64,000 bases of DNA. Source: Thermosynechococcaceae cyanobacterium Okahandja (GTDB lineage: Bacteria > Cyanobacteriota > Cyanobacteriia > Thermosynechococcales > Thermosynechococcaceae). Position 1 is the first letter of the stretch. The number at the start of each line of letters is the position of its first letter. A model generated the notes under the pieces. It had not been told where the DNA came from. It searched no databases and saw only the letters and a program-made list of their open reading frames with translations. Shown piece by piece: positions 56,537 to 64,000 of the stretch. The DNA lies in contig CP136945.1 in NCBI GenBank assembly GCA_041530395.1, positions 558,001 to 622,000 of the forward strand. The letters run 5' to 3'. Position numbers and translations under genes: made by a program.

Positions 56537-56710
56537 CTAAAGCCAGCCCAGCCAATGGAGAAAGCCTTCGCCGGTCCAATACTCCCACAGCAGCAGTATG
56601 ACCAAACCCACCATGGCCGCCCGACCGTTGATCCGCTCAGCAAAGGTATTGAACCCATACTTTGGCGTTTCTAGCTTGGGGGAACGGCTTGGCTGTGTTT
56701 GCTGCCCCAT
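56537..56710 (-). CDS. High light-inducible protein (Hlip/Scp)
   Basis: A 57-residue single-helix protein: MGQQTQPSRSPKLETPKYGF, then the chlorophyll-binding helix FAERINGRAAMVGLVILL, and LWEYWTGEGFLHWLGWL at the end. AERINGRAAMVG matches the ExxNGRxAMxG motif with the chlorophyll-ligand Glu and Asn. Hlips protect photosystem II assembly intermediates and bind chlorophyll and carotenoid. The gene lies three bases after rpmF on the same strand, so co-transcription with a ribosomal protein gene is likely. It is followed nine bases later by the sterol-desaturase-family gene. Confidence 0.93.
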   Translation of the reverse strand: MGQQTQPSRSPKLETPKYGFNTFAERINGRAAMVGLVILLLWEYWTGEGFLHWLGWL

Positions 56711-56713
56711 AGC

Positions 56714-56896
56714 TTACTCCTCGTCTGCGGTGTTATTTTCCTCAGCCTCAGGGAAGTAAAAGCCTTGGGCACGCTCGGTTAAAATTGATTTGCCAATGGA
56801 TAGGGCGCGCTGGGCTTGGAGTGCCGCTTGACGTTTCCAAACGGCACGGCGCATACTGCGCTTAGATTTCGAGGTTTTTTTCTTGGGGCAGGCCAT
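56714..56896 (-). CDS. rpmF: 50S ribosomal protein L32
   Basis: 60 residues, [20 protein letters not shown], typical of cyanobacterial and plastid bL32. Zinc-binding Cys residues of some L32 forms are absent beyond Cys3. The tail ([18 protein letters not shown]) is acidic. It starts at 56896, back to back with the NlpC/P60 gene on the other strand, so the two share a divergent promoter zone. hlip follows three bases after the stop. Confidence 0.95.
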   Translation of the reverse strand: MACPKKKTSKSKRSMRRAVWKRQAALQAQRALSIGKSILTERAQGFYFPEAEENNTADEE

Positions 56897-56969
56897 GATA
56901 CTGTCTCGCCGAGTTCAACTGTCGCAATCTCTAACTATACTGCAAATATTGATGAGGAGCAACGGTGCA

Positions 56970-57689
56970 GTGGATCGCCAGCTCGGGGCAATGCAACTCT
57001 TTACCTTGACTGCTCATGTCAATCTTTACGATGCGCTCACGGGCGATCGCTTGGCCACTCAGGGGGCAGCGGGGCGCTTTCTTTGGGTACCCGCCGGTTC
57101 AACTGACTCATCGACCGGTCGGCGCTACGTCCAACTGGCCGAAGATGAATACTGGGGCTGGCTTGACCCTGCGGATGACCCATCCTTACAGCCATCTGTC
57201 ACGCCCTATCAACCCATCGTTCGCGATCGCGCCGCTGTTGTCAAGGCTATCGAAGCGATCATTGCCTTTTGCGAGGCTGCCCGCGCTGTTCCCCACACCT
57301 ATCTCTGGGGGGGGACAGTCGCTCCGAACTATGACTGCTCAGGATTGATGCAGGCAAGCTTTGCCAGTCAGGGCATTTGGTTGCCGCGGGATGCCTACCA
57401 ACAGGAGGCTTTTACGATGCCGCTGCTGCCGACAGGAACTTCCCCGGAAGCGGCTGTGCCTTACCTAGAGCGTGGAGATTTGGTGTTCTTTGGCACCAAG
57501 GAGAAAGCGACCCACGTTGGCCTCTACGTGGGGGAAGGCTGCTATCTCCATAGCTCGGGCAAGGAATTCGGTCGTAATGGAATTGGCATTGATACCCTTT
57601 TGCCAAGCCCTGATCCGGTGAGTACGGCTTATCGGCAGCAGTTTCGTGGTGCTGGCCGCGTAATGGGCAGTTACCTGCCAGTGGGCTAG
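56970..57689 (+). CDS. NlpC/P60 (C40) peptidase, SH3-containing
   Basis: Cysteine peptidase that cuts peptidoglycan stem peptides. The catalytic domain reads YDCSGLMQASFASQGIWLPRD (Cys nucleophile), GDLVFFG, ATHVGLYVGEGCYLHSSG (His) near residues 120-200. The first ~80 residues are SH3b-like (NLYDALTGDRLATQ). No signal peptide is evident. I placed the start at GTG 56970, with AGGAG ten bases upstream; ATG 56991 or ATG 56952 are alternatives. Stop shares CTAG with convergent guaB3. Possible role in cell-wall remodelling. Confidence 0.85.
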   Translation: MDRQLGAMQLFTLTAHVNLYDALTGDRLATQGAAGRFLWVPAGSTDSSTGRRYVQLAEDEYWGWLDPADDPSLQPSVTPYQPIVRDRAAVVKAIEAIIAFCEAARAVPHTYLWGGTVAPNYDCSGLMQASFASQGIWLPRDAYQQEAFTMPLLPTGTSPEAAVPYLERGDLVFFGTKEKATHVGLYVGEGCYLHSSGKEFGRNGIGIDTLLPSPDPVSTAYRQQFRGAGRVMGSYLPVG

Positions 57690-58849
57690 CGTCCCATCCC
57701 CAGCTTCTGAGCTTTTTGATAGACTTTACCCTCCGTGAGCAGCGAGGGGGCAATGACAATTTCGACTTGCTGCATTTCCCGTAAATCCTTTGCCCCAAGA
57801 GTACCCATACTGGTTTGCAAGGCTCCTAGGAAGTTATGGGTGCCATCATCGAGTTGGGCGGGGCCGCGCAAAATTTGCTCCAGCGTGCCCGTTGTGCCCA
57901 CATGAATACGGGTGCCCCGCGGGAGCACCGGACTGGGAGTGGCCATGCCCCAGTGATAACCGCGACCGGGCGCTTCCTTGGCGCGGGCAAAGGGCGACCC
58001 CATCATCACCGCATCGGCACCACAGGCAATACACTTGCAAACATCACCGCCGGTTACTAATCCGCCATCGGCAATGACCGCCACATAGCGTTGGGTTTCT
58101 TGGAAATAGGCATCTCGGGCGGCAGCACACTCGGCGATCGCCGTCGCTTGGGGAACGCCTACCCCCAAGACCCCCCGCGAAGTGCAGGCTGCCCCGGGGC
58201 CAATCCCCACCAGAATCGCGGCAGCGCCACAGCGCATTAAACTGAGAGCCACTTCGTAGGTGACGCAGTTGCCAAGGATGACGGGCATGGGCATGCGTCC
58301 ACAGAAGTCCGCCAAGTCAAGGGGCGCTACGGCCTCAGGGGCAAGGTGGGAGGGGGACACCACCGTTGCCTGCACAAAGACCAGATCAGCGCCTGCCGCC
58401 GCTACCGTATCGCCAAAGCGGCTGGCACCAGCCGGTGTTAAGCTGACCGCCGCAATCCCCCCTTGGGACTTAATTTCCTGAATCCGCTGCTGAATTAGCT
58501 CAGGTTGAATGGGCTGGGCATACAGTTCCTGCATCAGGGGCACAAATTCTTCCGTGCTGACGCTGGCAATCCGCTCCAGAATTGGGTTGGGATCGGCGTA
58601 ACGGGTTTGAATCCCCTCTAGGTTTAATACCCCTAGGGCACCCATCTGGCTCAGTTTGACCGCCATTGTGACATCCACAACACCATCCATAGCACTGGCA
58701 ATAATCGGAATCTGCCGCTCGATCGTTCCCAACTGCCAGCGGGTGTCTGCTAATTGGGGGTCTAGGGTGCGACTACCGGGAACTAAGGCAATTTCATCAA
58801 TGCCGTAAGCACGGCGGGCGGTGCGGTGTCCCCCAAGTTGAATGGTCAT
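57686..58849 (-). CDS. guaB3: GuaB3-family IMP dehydrogenase-related protein
   Basis: IMPDH/GMPR-fold protein without CBS domains, 387 residues. Flavin/nucleotide loop features: [17 protein letters not shown] near residue 48, [17 protein letters not shown], and active-site loop [15 protein letters not shown] with Cys (near 225), then [32 protein letters not shown] recall cyanobacterial GuaB3 being reported as a GMP reductase rather than an IMP dehydrogenase; I cannot verify it here. Normal length and intact motifs. Confidence 0.92.
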   Translation of the reverse strand: MTIQLGGHRTARRAYGIDEIALVPGSRTLDPQLADTRWQLGTIERQIPIIASAMDGVVDVTMAVKLSQMGALGVLNLEGIQTRYADPNPILERIASVSTEEFVPLMQELYAQPIQPELIQQRIQEIKSQGGIAAVSLTPAGASRFGDTVAAAGADLVFVQATVVSPSHLAPEAVAPLDLADFCGRMPMPVILGNCVTYEVALSLMRCGAAAILVGIGPGAACTSRGVLGVGVPQATAIAECAAARDAYFQETQRYVAVIADGGLVTGGDVCKCIACGADAVMMGSPFARAKEAPGRGYHWGMATPSPVLPRGTRIHVGTTGTLEQILRGPAQLDDGTHNFLGALQTSMGTLGAKDLREMQQVEIVIAPSLLTEGKVYQKAQKLGMGR

Positions 58850-58961
58850 GGTTTTCCTCGTTGGTGCGTTAGGTGGATAAAAAATTTAAGGTGCAGATTG
58901 TGCCGCCCCTCGGACAGCAAATTTACAAAAATTTACAACCACTGTAGCAGTAACCGCTCTC

Positions 58962-59843
58962 CTAGTTCACGGGCGGCTTGGGCGATCGCCGCACGGGGCG
59001 CAGGGAGGGTGGCCGTGGCGGTGCCGCAGCAGAGGGATTGGCGCGCTGAGGACGTTGGGGACGACCGCTGGGGCGGGGTTTGCGTTTGGGCTTGAGTTTG
59101 CGCGGCGGTAAAACACCTACCACCGTAGCCTCCTTTACCACTAAGCCGGTGCCTTGCCGCTCCGCTTGAAAATCCCAGAAATACCCCGGTGATTTCATCG
59201 GTACCGTCCCCTTTAATTTGATCTTAAAGGCTTTAATTTTGTCCCCACGGCGACGCGGCAGTTGCTGTACCTTCACCACCACAAAGTTTTTATCTTGGGA
59301 GTTAAAAATCACCTCACCGCGCACGGAAAAGTAGCCGTCGTTAACGCCCGGATCCTTAGGAATGGCTTGGGTCTGCTGCAACCGCTCCGGCTCCCAAACA
59401 CCAACCACCTGAAGGTGTAGCCGCACATCCTCTTCGGTGTCGCGGGTGCGGGGATACACCACCCACAGGTGCGGCTCCTGAAGATCAAGGTACTTTTTAA
59501 TCAGGTTCATCACCTGCCCGAGGAGCACGGTTTCAATTTCTGTCCCATCCTCAGTAATGAGCAGGCCGCGGTTAAATTCGGTGTCGTCTGCTGGCACATA
59601 GCGGCCACGCACAACGCCGATGGCGCGGTACTGCATGCGATCGCTGGGGGGAGGGATAGGTTGCGGTCGATGCAGTACGTCCAAAGACTCTGGCTCGGGT
59701 GATGGCGGGGGTTCTGGTGGCTGACTGCCCGCCGAGGAAATACTGACAATTTCTGGCCGGGGTTTGGCGGCAGGAGACGCTTCCGGCGCAGCAGCTTGGC
59801 TTTTGGGCGGACGGGGGCGTTTAGGCCGAGGTTCAGGAGTCAT
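58962..59843 (-). CDS. Hypothetical protein with basic/proline-rich ends, 293 aa
   Basis: Not recognised. N-terminal ~65 residues are Pro/Ala/Ser rich and disordered-looking (RPKRPRPPKSQAAAPEASPAAKP), then a folded central region (MQYRAIGVVRGRYVPADDTEFNRGLLITEDGTEIETVLLGQV, PHLWVVYPRTRD, VRLHLQVVGVWEP), and a basic C-terminal end (RKLKPKRKPRPSGRPQRPQRAN). The charged tails suggest nucleic-acid binding. Lone gene, 112 bases from guaB3 and 125 from glyS on the same strand. Confidence 0.72.
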   Translation of the reverse strand: MTPEPRPKRPRPPKSQAAAPEASPAAKPRPEIVSISSAGSQPPEPPPSPEPESLDVLHRPQPIPPPSDRMQYRAIGVVRGRYVPADDTEFNRGLLITEDGTEIETVLLGQVMNLIKKYLDLQEPHLWVVYPRTRDTEEDVRLHLQVVGVWEPERLQQTQAIPKDPGVNDGYFSVRGEVIFNSQDKNFVVVKVQQLPRRRGDKIKAFKIKLKGTVPMKSPGYFWDFQAERQGTGLVVKEATVVGVLPPRKLKPKRKPRPSGRPQRPQRANPSAAAPPRPPSLRPVRRSPKPPVN

Positions 59844-59968
59844 AGCGGTTCTCGCAAACGTTTCCAGTCATGAATGGATGCAGCAGCAGGGAACGGCACA
59901 CGGCAATGGGGTAACCTTCATTATGGGGTGCCACTTGGGAGCGAAGCAACACTTAACCATCGTGAGGG

Positions 59969-62146
59969 CTAGGGTTGCCCCTCCGCGGGCACAATGGCAC
60001 CAAAATCGCCAATGACAGCGGCACAGTTGCGCAACAGCCCCAGCAATGCCAACCGATTGGCGCGCACGGGGGCTGTCTCGGCCATCACCAGTACACTCTC
60101 CTCGCCGTCAAAGAAGCGACTCACAATCGGGGCGAGGGTTTGTAGGGCACTCACAATATCGGTGTAGGTACGGCTGCGTTGTGCCTCCTGCACCGTAGGT
60201 AAGACGGCCTTGAGGGCGTTGTAAAACTCTGTTTCAATGGGTGCCTCAAAAGCCTTGGGCTGGATGCACCCCAGATCCAACTGGTGTGGGTCGAGGTGGC
60301 CTTGACGGGCTATACGGGCGGCACGATTCACGGTGGGATAGATGGTCTGCAACTGACCCGAGTCTCGCAATTGCTGTAAAAATTGGGCGCGATCGCCCGC
60401 ATCCACCACATCAGCAAGGGCACGGGCCTGTAGGTGGGGTACCTCTTCAGGAATAATGGCGTTCACTAGGTCATAGTCAATGCCGTGCTCGTCCTGGAGT
60501 AGCGTCCGCAGCCGTTGGGTAAAGAATTGGGTCAGTTGGCCTTGCAGGTCGTTGGGGCTAAGCTTGGCCTGAAATTGCTGGCAAAATTGCTGGCTGTACT
60601 CCTCTAGCAGCGCCAGTAAATTAAGGTGTAGCCGCCCCTGCCACAGAATGGTGATGACGGCATTAGCCGCCCGCCGCAGGGCAAAGGGATCCGAGGAGCC
60701 ACTGGGGCACAGTCCTAAGCCAAATAGGGAGACCAAGGTATCGAGGCGATCGGCTAGACCCACCACCTGTCCGGGGAGACTCAAGGGAAGTTGATCGCCC
60801 GCAAAACGGGGTAAGTAGTGCTCGAAGATGCCAGTGGCAACCGCGGGCGGCTCTCCGGCAACCGTGGCATAGACTTGTCCCATATACCCCTGTAGCTCGG
60901 GAAACTCTCCCACCATCTGGGTCACCAGATCCGCTTTGCAGAGGTAGGCGGTTCGTTCAATGACCGCAAGATCGGTGGCTGTACACTTCAGCGCCTTGGC
61001 AATGGTGGTGGCGAGGGCGGTGATCCGCTCCCCTTTGGCGGCCATCGACCCCAGTCCATCCTGGAAGGTGACCGCCGCCAGTTTGGCCACGTAAGCCTCT
61101 AGGGGCTGCGCCGTGTCTGCCTTATAGAAAAATTCAGCATCGGCAAGGCGAGCGCGGATGACCCGTTCATTGCCCGCCCGAATCAGGGGGGTTGCCGCCG
61201 GATCCCCATTGCCAATCGTAATAAAGGCGGGGATCAGACTGTGGCGGCGCTCATCGGTATAGACCGGGAAATAGCGCTGGTGCGATACAAGAACAGTTGT
61301 GATCACTGCCAGCGGTAGCTCTAAAAACCGGGACTCAAAAGCCCCTAAAATTGCCGTTGGCCACTCCACTAAGTGGGTGACCTCTTCCAGCAGGGGGCTG
61401 TCGAGATCCACCCAACCACCGGCTGTAGCGGCTAGGTCTAATATCTGCTGCCGGATTTTGGCCGTGCGAGCTTCGGGCGAAACCAGCACCCCCGCCTGCT
61501 CCAGCGCCGCCGTATAGTCCTTGGCACCCGACAGGGAGATGCGCCGACCAGCGGCAAGCACGCGATGGCCGACGGTGTGGCGATCGCTGACAATACGAAC
61601 CGACTGGCTGTGCAACACAACGGGCAACACCTGATCGTCCCACAGTGCCACTAACCAGCGAATCGGGCGGGAAAAGCGCAATTCGCCGTCCCCCCAGCGC
61701 ATAAAGCGAGGCCCATCAAGGGAGGTGATCCACTCCTGAGCGAGTTGACTCAACAACTCAGGGGTTGGCTGGCCGGGGCGTACCTGCTTGAGGTACACCA
61801 CATCTCCTTTGGGGGTGGGGCGCAGTTCAATCTCCTGTAGGTCTGCTTGGCGAGAGCGCAAAAACCCCAGCAAGGCAGGGGTCGGCTGGCCATCCCGAAA
61901 GGCCACACTGGCGGCGGGGCCTTTAATCTCAACGGATTGATCCGGCTGCTGGGGGGGCAGCCCCTCAATCAGGACGGCTAAGCGCCGCGGGGTGGCAAAT
62001 ACCTGAGCGGTGCCCCTAAGCTGGTGTTCCTGCAATGCTGCCGGAACCCTTTCTTGCCACTGGGCGATCGCGCTAGCCACAAAACGTGCGGGCAGATCCT
62101 CGGTTCCCACCTCTAAAAGGAACGTATGCTGACCAGACTTTGGCAT
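59969..62146 (-). CDS. glyS: Glycyl-tRNA synthetase beta subunit
   Basis: Large subunit of the heterotetrameric glycyl-tRNA synthetase, binding tRNA-Gly with the catalytic alpha subunit GlyQ, which is not in this window. 725 residues. N-terminal FLLEVGTEDLPARFVASAIAQW, then KGPAASVAFRDGQPTPALLGFL, THLVEWPTAILGAFE, VLVSHQRYFPVY, RVIRARLADAEFFYKAD and LADRLDTLVSLFGLGLCPSGSSDPFALRRAANAVI mark the HD-like and catalytic-cleft parts. Ends with an anticodon-binding helical domain. Normal length, intact. Confidence 0.96.
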   Translation of the reverse strand: MPKSGQHTFLLEVGTEDLPARFVASAIAQWQERVPAALQEHQLRGTAQVFATPRRLAVLIEGLPPQQPDQSVEIKGPAASVAFRDGQPTPALLGFLRSRQADLQEIELRPTPKGDVVYLKQVRPGQPTPELLSQLAQEWITSLDGPRFMRWGDGELRFSRPIRWLVALWDDQVLPVVLHSQSVRIVSDRHTVGHRVLAAGRRISLSGAKDYTAALEQAGVLVSPEARTAKIRQQILDLAATAGGWVDLDSPLLEEVTHLVEWPTAILGAFESRFLELPLAVITTVLVSHQRYFPVYTDERRHSLIPAFITIGNGDPAATPLIRAGNERVIRARLADAEFFYKADTAQPLEAYVAKLAAVTFQDGLGSMAAKGERITALATTIAKALKCTATDLAVIERTAYLCKADLVTQMVGEFPELQGYMGQVYATVAGEPPAVATGIFEHYLPRFAGDQLPLSLPGQVVGLADRLDTLVSLFGLGLCPSGSSDPFALRRAANAVITILWQGRLHLNLLALLEEYSQQFCQQFQAKLSPNDLQGQLTQFFTQRLRTLLQDEHGIDYDLVNAIIPEEVPHLQARALADVVDAGDRAQFLQQLRDSGQLQTIYPTVNRAARIARQGHLDPHQLDLGCIQPKAFEAPIETEFYNALKAVLPTVQEAQRSRTYTDIVSALQTLAPIVSRFFDGEESVLVMAETAPVRANRLALLGLLRNCAAVIGDFGAIVPAEGQP

Positions 62147-62184
62147 GACCCCTGAGTACTAACTTGAGCAACTGATAGCGTAAC

Positions 62185-64000
62185 TTAGTTGGTGGCACGC
62201 GCATGAACCGCTTGTGCCTCATCGGGATGAATGCCCAAACGGGTGAGATTAATGCGTCCTTTGCTGTCAACTTCGCGAATTTTGACCACAATTTCATCGC
62301 CAATCTTCACTTCATCTTCAACTTTGCCGACGCGGTACTCCGCCAGTTGGGAAATATGGATCATACCCTCTTTCCCGGGCAAAAACTCGACAAAGGCACC
62401 AATGGGGATAATCCGCGTCACTTTACCCAGATAGACATCTCCGGCATTCAGTTTACGGGTTAAGCCCTCAATGGCATTGCGAGCCTGCTTGGCGTTGGCA
62501 GCGTTGGGGGCACTGATGGTCACAATTCCCTCTTCCGCAATATCAATCTTGACACCAAACTGCTCGGAGAGACTGCGCACCGTTTTGCCGCCCGGGCCAA
62601 TCACAAGGCCAATGGTGTCGGGGGGAATCTGCATCGTTAGCAGTCGCGGCACGCTATCGCGCAATTCTAGGCGGGGTTTGTCGATGACGGCCAACATCTT
62701 TTCAAGGATGTGGAGGCGAGCCGGGCGAGCCTGTTCAATGGCCTGCTTAATTACCGCCACCGGTAGGCCGGTAATTTTCATATCCATTTGCAGCGCCGTA
62801 ATGCCGGTATCGGTACCGGCGACTTTGAAGTCCATATCCCCAAGGAAGTCCTCAATCCCTTGAATATCCGTGAGGATGCGCACCTCATCCCCTTCCTTGA
62901 TCAGTCCCATGGCCGCACCACTCACCGGTTTGCTAATGGGTACGCCGGTATCCATCAGCGACAGGGTAGAGCCGCACACCGACCCCATGGAGGTAGAGCC
63001 ATCGGAGGAGAGAACCTCCGAAACCACACGAATCACGTAGGGAAACTTCTCTTTGGGGGGCAGCACCGGTTCAAGGGCACGCTCGGCAAGGGCACCATGG
63101 CCAATTTCGCGCCGCCCAGGGGAGCGCAGCGGCCTGACCTCCCCCACCGAGTAGGGCGGAAAGTTGTAGTGGTGGAGGTAGCGCTTACTCTCTTCCGGGT
63201 GCAGATCGTCTAGGGCTTGGGCATCGGCGGGGGAACCAAGGGTGGTGACCGACAGCACTTGGGTGAGGCCGCGGTTAAATAGGGCGCTGCCGTGGACGCG
63301 ATCCGGCAGGACACCCACTTCACACCAGATGGGGCGCACTTCATCGAGGCGGCGGCCATCGACCCGCACCCCCTCATTAATAATTTGTTGGCGCATCAGC
63401 TTTTTGGTGACCGCCTTAAAGAGGGTGGCCAGGGCTTTGGGGTTGGCGGCAGCGGCAACGGCCACCGGATCCTCTGGCGGCAGTTCGGCAATTTCTTGGG
63501 CGATCGCCCCTTGCACCTCGTCAAGCGCCGCGTCGCGCACATTCTTATCCTTTTCAAATCGTTTCAGAATGGCCTGTACAGGGGCTGCCGCGCGATCGTA
63601 GATAAAGTTTTCCAAGGTGGCATCCACAGGGGGCGGTGACACCTGAACCATCTCAATGCCTAGCTCTTTGAGGAGATCCCGCTGGGCTTGGATTAGGTCT
63701 TGGATCACTTCATAACCAAAATCAATGGCTTCTACCATATCGGCTTCAGGCAGTTGATTCGCGCCCGCTTCCACCATGACCACGCCGTCGGGGGTGCCCG
63801 CCACCACCAGATCAAGGCCGCCGCGCTCGATTTCTTGGTAGGTGGGGTTAATAATAAACTCATCCCCCACCAGCCCCACCCGTACCGCCGCCATCGGGCC
63901 ATTAAAGGGAATTTGCGCCAGTAGTACCGCAATAGAGGCTCCCGTGACCGCCAGCACATCCGGGGGGACATTTTCATCTAGGGAGACGGTGGTGGCCACC
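62185..64000 (-). CDS. pnp: Polyribonucleotide nucleotidyltransferase (partial)
   Basis: 3'-5' phosphorolytic RNA exonuclease and polymerase, a main RNA-decay enzyme. The gene runs off the window edge, so the N-terminal ~110 residues are missing. Visible: end of the first PH domain, central linker, second PH domain with [14 protein letters not shown] and [45 protein letters not shown], then KH ([25 protein letters not shown]) and S1 ([37 protein letters not shown]) domains. Together with rnj in this window, two of the key RNases are present. Stop at 62185. Confidence 0.96.
   Translation of the reverse strand, partial: VATTVSLDENVPPDVLAVTGASIAVLLAQIPFNGPMAAVRVGLVGDEFIINPTYQEIERGGLDLVVAGTPDGVVMVEAGANQLPEADMVEAIDFGYEVIQDLIQAQRDLLKELGIEMVQVSPPPVDATLENFIYDRAAAPVQAILKRFEKDKNVRDAALDEVQGAIAQEIAELPPEDPVAVAAAANPKALATLFKAVTKKLMRQQIINEGVRVDGRRLDEVRPIWCEVGVLPDRVHGSALFNRGLTQVLSVTTLGSPADAQALDDLHPEESKRYLHHYNFPPYSVGEVRPLRSPGRREIGHGALAERALEPVLPPKEKFPYVIRVVSEVLSSDGSTSMGSVCGSTLSLMDTGVPISKPVSGAAMGLIKEGDEVRILTDIQGIEDFLGDMDFKVAGTDTGITALQMDMKITGLPVAVIKQAIEQARPARLHILEKMLAVIDKPRLELRDSVPRLLTMQIPPDTIGLVIGPGGKTVRSLSEQFGVKIDIAEEGIVTISAPNAANAKQARNAIEGLTRKLNAGDVYLGKVTRIIPIGAFVEFLPGKEGMIHISQLAEYRVGKVEDEVKIGDEIVVKIREVDSKGRINLTRLGIHPDEAQAVHARATN

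Noticed and set aside
56537-56710. Whether the gap between rpmF and the desaturase-family gene is empty
   Set aside because: It holds a 57-codon Hlip gene, now annotated; not an empty intergenic region.

Overview
The window reads as chromosome of a thermophilic unicellular cyanobacterium, most like Thermosynechococcus. The reasons are the palindrome GCGATCGC (HIP1) scattered through most genes, oxygenic photosynthesis genes (psbV, petJ, petH with a phycobilisome-linker domain, ndhH, a Hlip, ferredoxin-dependent glutamate synthase), and above all psbV2, the second cytochrome c550-like gene known from Thermosynechococcus. Coding density is high, and genes lie on both strands in short operons. 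Assignments rest on reading motifs in the translations; no database search was run.

Layout. 1-9.5 kb: ferritin 3' end, proS, a solitary TnpB element wedged between proS and dnaX, dnaX, a DUF1997 protein, a two-module iron ABC permease, nadC, an HAD phosphatase and tRNA-Gln. 9.5-16.4 kb: cysA, cbiB, ndhH, glgC, then the electron-carrier cluster psbV-psbV2-petJ. 16.4-28 kb: Fd-GOGAT, a flavin amine oxidase, two unknown genes, an ABC1/UbiB kinase, a lumenal thioredoxin-fold protein, and thrC with a ubiquitin-like sulfur carrier. 28.0-28.4 kb is gene-free but rich in hairpins and repeats. 28.4-33 kb: the same-strand cluster sepF-proC-orf-dapA-rnj. 33-41 kb: a GAF/PAS histidine kinase, msrB, menF, petH, and a GGDEF protein with a probable sensor partner. 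41-48.5 kb: bioD (no normal start codon), gltX, nagA with a ferredoxin, feoA-feoB-feoC and menI. 48.5-50.4 kb: an AT-rich type II restriction-modification island. 50.4-64 kb: a SyrD-like ABC exporter, a Psb35-like protein, an SLC13-type transporter, a two-gene GDT1/Mnx-like transporter, a D27-like protein, a sterol-desaturase-family enzyme, Hlip, rpmF, an NlpC/P60 protein, guaB3, glyS and a partial pnp.

Themes. Iron and redox handling recurs: ferritin, iron permease, FeoABC, ferredoxin, FNR and cytochromes c. The non-housekeeping parts are the TnpB element, the structured repeat block before rnj, and the restriction-modification island. The TnpB element and the repeat block each end exactly on the stop codon of a neighbouring gene (dnaX and rnj). 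Four of the eight convergent gene pairs interlock their stop codons in a shared four-base YTAR sequence. Start-codon use is unusual at bioD (probably ATC), petJ (TTG) and the iron permease (TTG).
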